A stretch of DNA of 64,000 nucleotides from Solirubrobacterales bacterium (GTDB lineage: Bacteria > Actinomycetota > Thermoleophilia > Solirubrobacterales > 70-9). The notes beneath the pieces were generated by a model. That model was not told the DNA's origin. It saw only the letters and a list, made by a program, of their open reading frames with translations, and ran no database searches. The stretch lies in contig JADJRQ010000002.1 of NCBI GenBank assembly GCA_016712175.1, positions 310,001-374,000 of the forward strand. The letters run 5' to 3'. Position numbers and translations under genes: made by a program. Positions 61,958 through 64,000 of the stretch are shown here, piece after piece (the first letter of the stretch is position 1; every line of letters begins with the position of its first letter).

Positions 61958-62797
61958 TTACTGCGCCGCGGTGATTCCATTCAGCACCGTCTCCGGTGCG
62001 TCGATCTGGAACCACTCCTGGTAGATCTTGTTCAGTTCGCCGTTCTCCTTCAGCGTACCCAGTGCCTCATTGACACCTTCGAGCAGCGCGGGGCTGTTCT
62101 TGCTGAACGCGAATCCGTAGAGCTCTCCGGTCGGGATCACAGTTGCGACCTCGAAGCCGGTCTGGCCCTTCTTGACCGCGTCCTGAGCGACGGGCTGATC
62201 GATGATCGTCGCATCGACCTGGCCGTTCTTCACCGCGGCAATTGCTGCGGGTCCGTTCGGGTAACCCTGTACCCGGGCGGCGTCGGTCTCCTTCTTCGCG
62301 TAGGCCTGACCGGTGGTGCCGTTCTGCGCACCGACGTTCTTGCCGGCCAGATCGTCGACCGAAGTGATGTCCGAACCTGTCGGGACCACCAGGGCCTGTG
62401 CCGAGTCGTAATACGGGTCGGAGAAATTGACGACCTTCTGGCGCTCCGGTGTGATCGTCGAGGCAGAGGCAACCATGTCGAACTTGCCCTGGGCCACATC
62501 AGTGAAGACCGTGTCGAACGAGGTGTCCTGAATATCCGGTGTCAAGTCCAGCTCACCAGCGATCGCATTGACCAGATCGATGTCAAAGCCCTTGTAGTCC
62601 GGGGCATCGCCAAACTCGAACGGCGGATAAGGAATGTCGGAACCGACCAGCAGCGTGCCGGGGGTTACCAGCTCCGAGGACAGATCACTCGAGCTGGACG
62701 AGCTGGACGAGCTATCGTCGCTGCCACAGGCGGCGAGAACGAGAGCTGACATCACTGCAAGTGCGGTCATCAGTAATACGAGACGAGATTTCTTCAT
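61958..62797 (-). CDS. Amino acid ABC transporter substrate-binding lipoprotein
   Basis: 279 aa from the ATG at 62797 (MKKSRLVLL). Signal peptide with lipobox VLAACGS, then a nine-residue Ser run, then a family 3 solute-binding fold: LLVGSDIPYPPFEFGDAPDYKG, GFDIDLVNAIA, the Arg in TITPERQKVVNFSDPYY and VGAQNGTTGQAYAKK. The motif set suggests a polar or basic amino acid ligand; which one cannot be told. First gene of the transporter operon. Confidence 0.93.
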   Translation of the reverse strand: MKKSRLVLLMTALAVMSALVLAACGSDDSSSSSSSSSDLSSELVTPGTLLVGSDIPYPPFEFGDAPDYKGFDIDLVNAIAGELDLTPDIQDTSFDTVFTDVAQGKFDMVASASTITPERQKVVNFSDPYYDSAQALVVPTGSDITSVDDLAGKNVGAQNGTTGQAYAKKETDAARVQGYPNGPAAIAAVKNGQVDATIIDQPVAQDAVKKGQTGFEVATVIPTGELYGFAFSKNSPALLEGVNEALGTLKENGELNKIYQEWFQIDAPETVLNGITAAQ

Positions 62798-62952
62798 ACG
62801 AGCGTTCCTCCATACAGGGATAGTTTTGTTCGACGCATAGTTTGATGAGTATGTCACTAATTGGTAAACCTTCGTCCCAACTTTCCGCGATTGAATCCCT
62901 GAGGCACTACACTTTCTAAAGTGCCGCTGGACAAAACCCACGGCCGAAGCCC

Positions 62953-63921
62953 ATGAGTCCTTACTACGACCTCCTGAACAAGCCTTGCGGTGGCACCTTC
63001 ACCGACATCGTCGATTCGATCGGTAATACGCCGCTGGTCGAACTCGGAACGCTGTCTCCGAACCCGAACGTGAAGCTGTTCGCCAAGCTCGAATCGGCCA
63101 ACCCGACCGGCTCCGTCAAGGACCGTGTCGCCCGGTCGATGATGAAAGCAGCCGAGGACTCCGGCGCAATTCAGCCAGGTCAGACGATCCTCGAGCCGAC
63201 CTCCGGCAACACCGGGATCTCCCTGGCAATGATCTGCCGTCGCAAGGGTTACAAGCTCAAAGTGGTGATGCCCGACAACGTGACCAACGAACGCATTCAG
63301 CTTCTCCAGATGTACGGGGCCGAGATCGTCTGGTCGGAAGGTGCCAAAGGTTCGAACGGCGCGGTCGAGGTCGCACTCGAGATGGCCGAGGACTCCCGGT
63401 ACTACATGCCTTACCAATACGGGAACGAAGCCAATCCGCTCGCCCACTACGACGGCACTGCGGTCGAGATCCTCGAGGAACTTGATTCCGTGGCCGCCTT
63501 CGTGGCCGGCCTCGGCACCGGCGGCACGCTGATGGGCAACGGCCGCCGCCTGAAAGAGCACGACTCCGAAACCCAGATCGTCGCCGCCGAGCCGATGCAG
63601 GGCGAGCTGGTCCAGGGGCTGCGTTCGCTCGACGACGGCTTCATCCCGCCGATCATCGACCTTTCCATCCTTGACCGGAAAATCATGGTTTCCAACCGCG
63701 ACGCAATCATCTGGACCAAGCGCCTGCTCGAAGACGAAGGCATTTTCGCCGGCGTCTCCTCAGGTGCTGTCGCGGCAATCGCCGTCCGTATCGCGAGCGA
63801 GATCGAGAGCGGCAACATCGTCTTCCTGATTCCCGACGGCGGTTGGAAGTACCTCTCCTCCGGGGTCTACACGAAGTCGCTCGAAGATCTGGGCGACATC
63901 GATGCCACCAACTGGTGGTAA
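62953..63921 (+). CDS. cysM: Cysteine synthase, CysM type
   Basis: 322 aa PLP enzyme of fold type II. SIGNTPLVEL, the PLP lysine in NPTGSVKDRVARSM, the substrate loop EPTSGNTGISLA and the phosphate loop GLGTGGTLMGNG are intact. The mec gene right behind it supports the actinobacterial CysM that uses O-phosphoserine and a thiocarboxylated carrier CysO rather than free sulfide; sequence alone does not prove the substrate. Confidence 0.92.
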   Translation: MSPYYDLLNKPCGGTFTDIVDSIGNTPLVELGTLSPNPNVKLFAKLESANPTGSVKDRVARSMMKAAEDSGAIQPGQTILEPTSGNTGISLAMICRRKGYKLKVVMPDNVTNERIQLLQMYGAEIVWSEGAKGSNGAVEVALEMAEDSRYYMPYQYGNEANPLAHYDGTAVEILEELDSVAAFVAGLGTGGTLMGNGRRLKEHDSETQIVAAEPMQGELVQGLRSLDDGFIPPIIDLSILDRKIMVSNRDAIIWTKRLLEDEGIFAGVSSGAVAAIAVRIASEIESGNIVFLIPDGGWKYLSSGVYTKSLEDLGDIDATNWW

Positions 63922-63925
63922 CCGG

Positions 63926-64000
63926 ATGAAAGTCCCGCAGTCACTGCTCGACGAAATGATCGAGCACACCAAAGAAGATGCTCCGAACGAGTGCTGCGGC
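63926..64000 (+). CDS. mec: Mec-like JAMM/M67 metallopeptidase (3' partial)
   Basis: Only 25 codons fit in the window. MKVPQSLLDEMIEHTKEDA followed by PNECCG matches the start of Mec proteins, which cut the new cysteine off CysO. The zinc JAMM motif would lie beyond the edge. It starts 4 nt after cysM. Confidence 0.75.
   Translation, partial: MKVPQSLLDEMIEHTKEDAPNECCG

Overview
The window is 64 kb of high-GC bacterial chromosome with no phage, plasmid, IS, CRISPR, rRNA or tRNA genes that I can see. The gene set points to a deep-branching actinobacterium, most likely Thermoleophilia/Solirubrobacterales-like: a caa3/aa3-type oxidase of the A2 class, a GuaB3 protein next to guaA, a CysM-Mec cysteine locus, a c-di-AMP riboswitch before an M23 peptidase, and a gamma-glutamyl polyamine pathway. 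This placement is inference from gene content and composition, not from a marker phylogeny. At least twenty apparent indels break otherwise intact housekeeping genes (infA, HU, guaA, glmM, ctaA, nadB and others). The infA case is exactly one A short in a poly-A run, so most breaks are best read as consensus errors, and I annotate across them.

Layout. 1-13.6 kb is respiration: a cytochrome oxidase subunit I paralogue that has lost its CuB and heme a3 ligands, ctaB, two small membrane proteins, a diheme cytochrome c and ctaA on the plus strand; then the canonical oxidase operon ctaC-ctaD-(USP-like protein)-ctaE-small membrane protein on the minus strand. Glycerate 2-kinase, a class III aminotransferase and an MBL hydrolase sit between them. 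13.6-27.8 kb is a long minus-strand series: glycosyltransferase, secreted protein, infA, CCA-adding enzyme, alr, CBS protein, nnr, acpS, DUF3352 lipoprotein, glmS, glmM, rpsI, rplM. These genes serve cell wall precursor supply and translation.

28-35.3 kb holds a c-di-AMP riboswitch with its M23 endopeptidase gene, then a promoter-led permease, glutamine-synthetase-like, GATase, aldehyde dehydrogenase and SDR operon that fits putrescine/polyamine (or related amine) breakdown. 35.4-39.3 kb is a zinc uptake operon under a Fur/Zur-type operator; it contains an unusual permease-lipoprotein fusion and ends in its own Fur-family regulator. 39.6-49.6 kb is mostly minus-strand housekeeping: guaA, guaB3, a sugar-phosphate kinase, a PBP5-like carboxypeptidase, a LysM protein, pyrF, HU, a roadblock-like protein, rdgB and rph, ending with a Flp-type pilin. 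50-64 kb has a glycosyltransferase, an alanine-rich protein with internal LPxTGE-like repeats, nadB, damaged hyuB/hyuA, a DUF1802 gene, an amino-acid ABC transporter and cysM with the start of mec.

The most interesting non-coding signal is an interspersed intergenic element present three times (about 2762-2969 in minus orientation, 39441-39598 and 49887-50075). It has conserved flanks and a central hairpin whose arms change while pairing is kept. Two of the copies also carry an upstream 44-bp palindrome. A separate highly structured candidate RNA lies at about 3082-3191.
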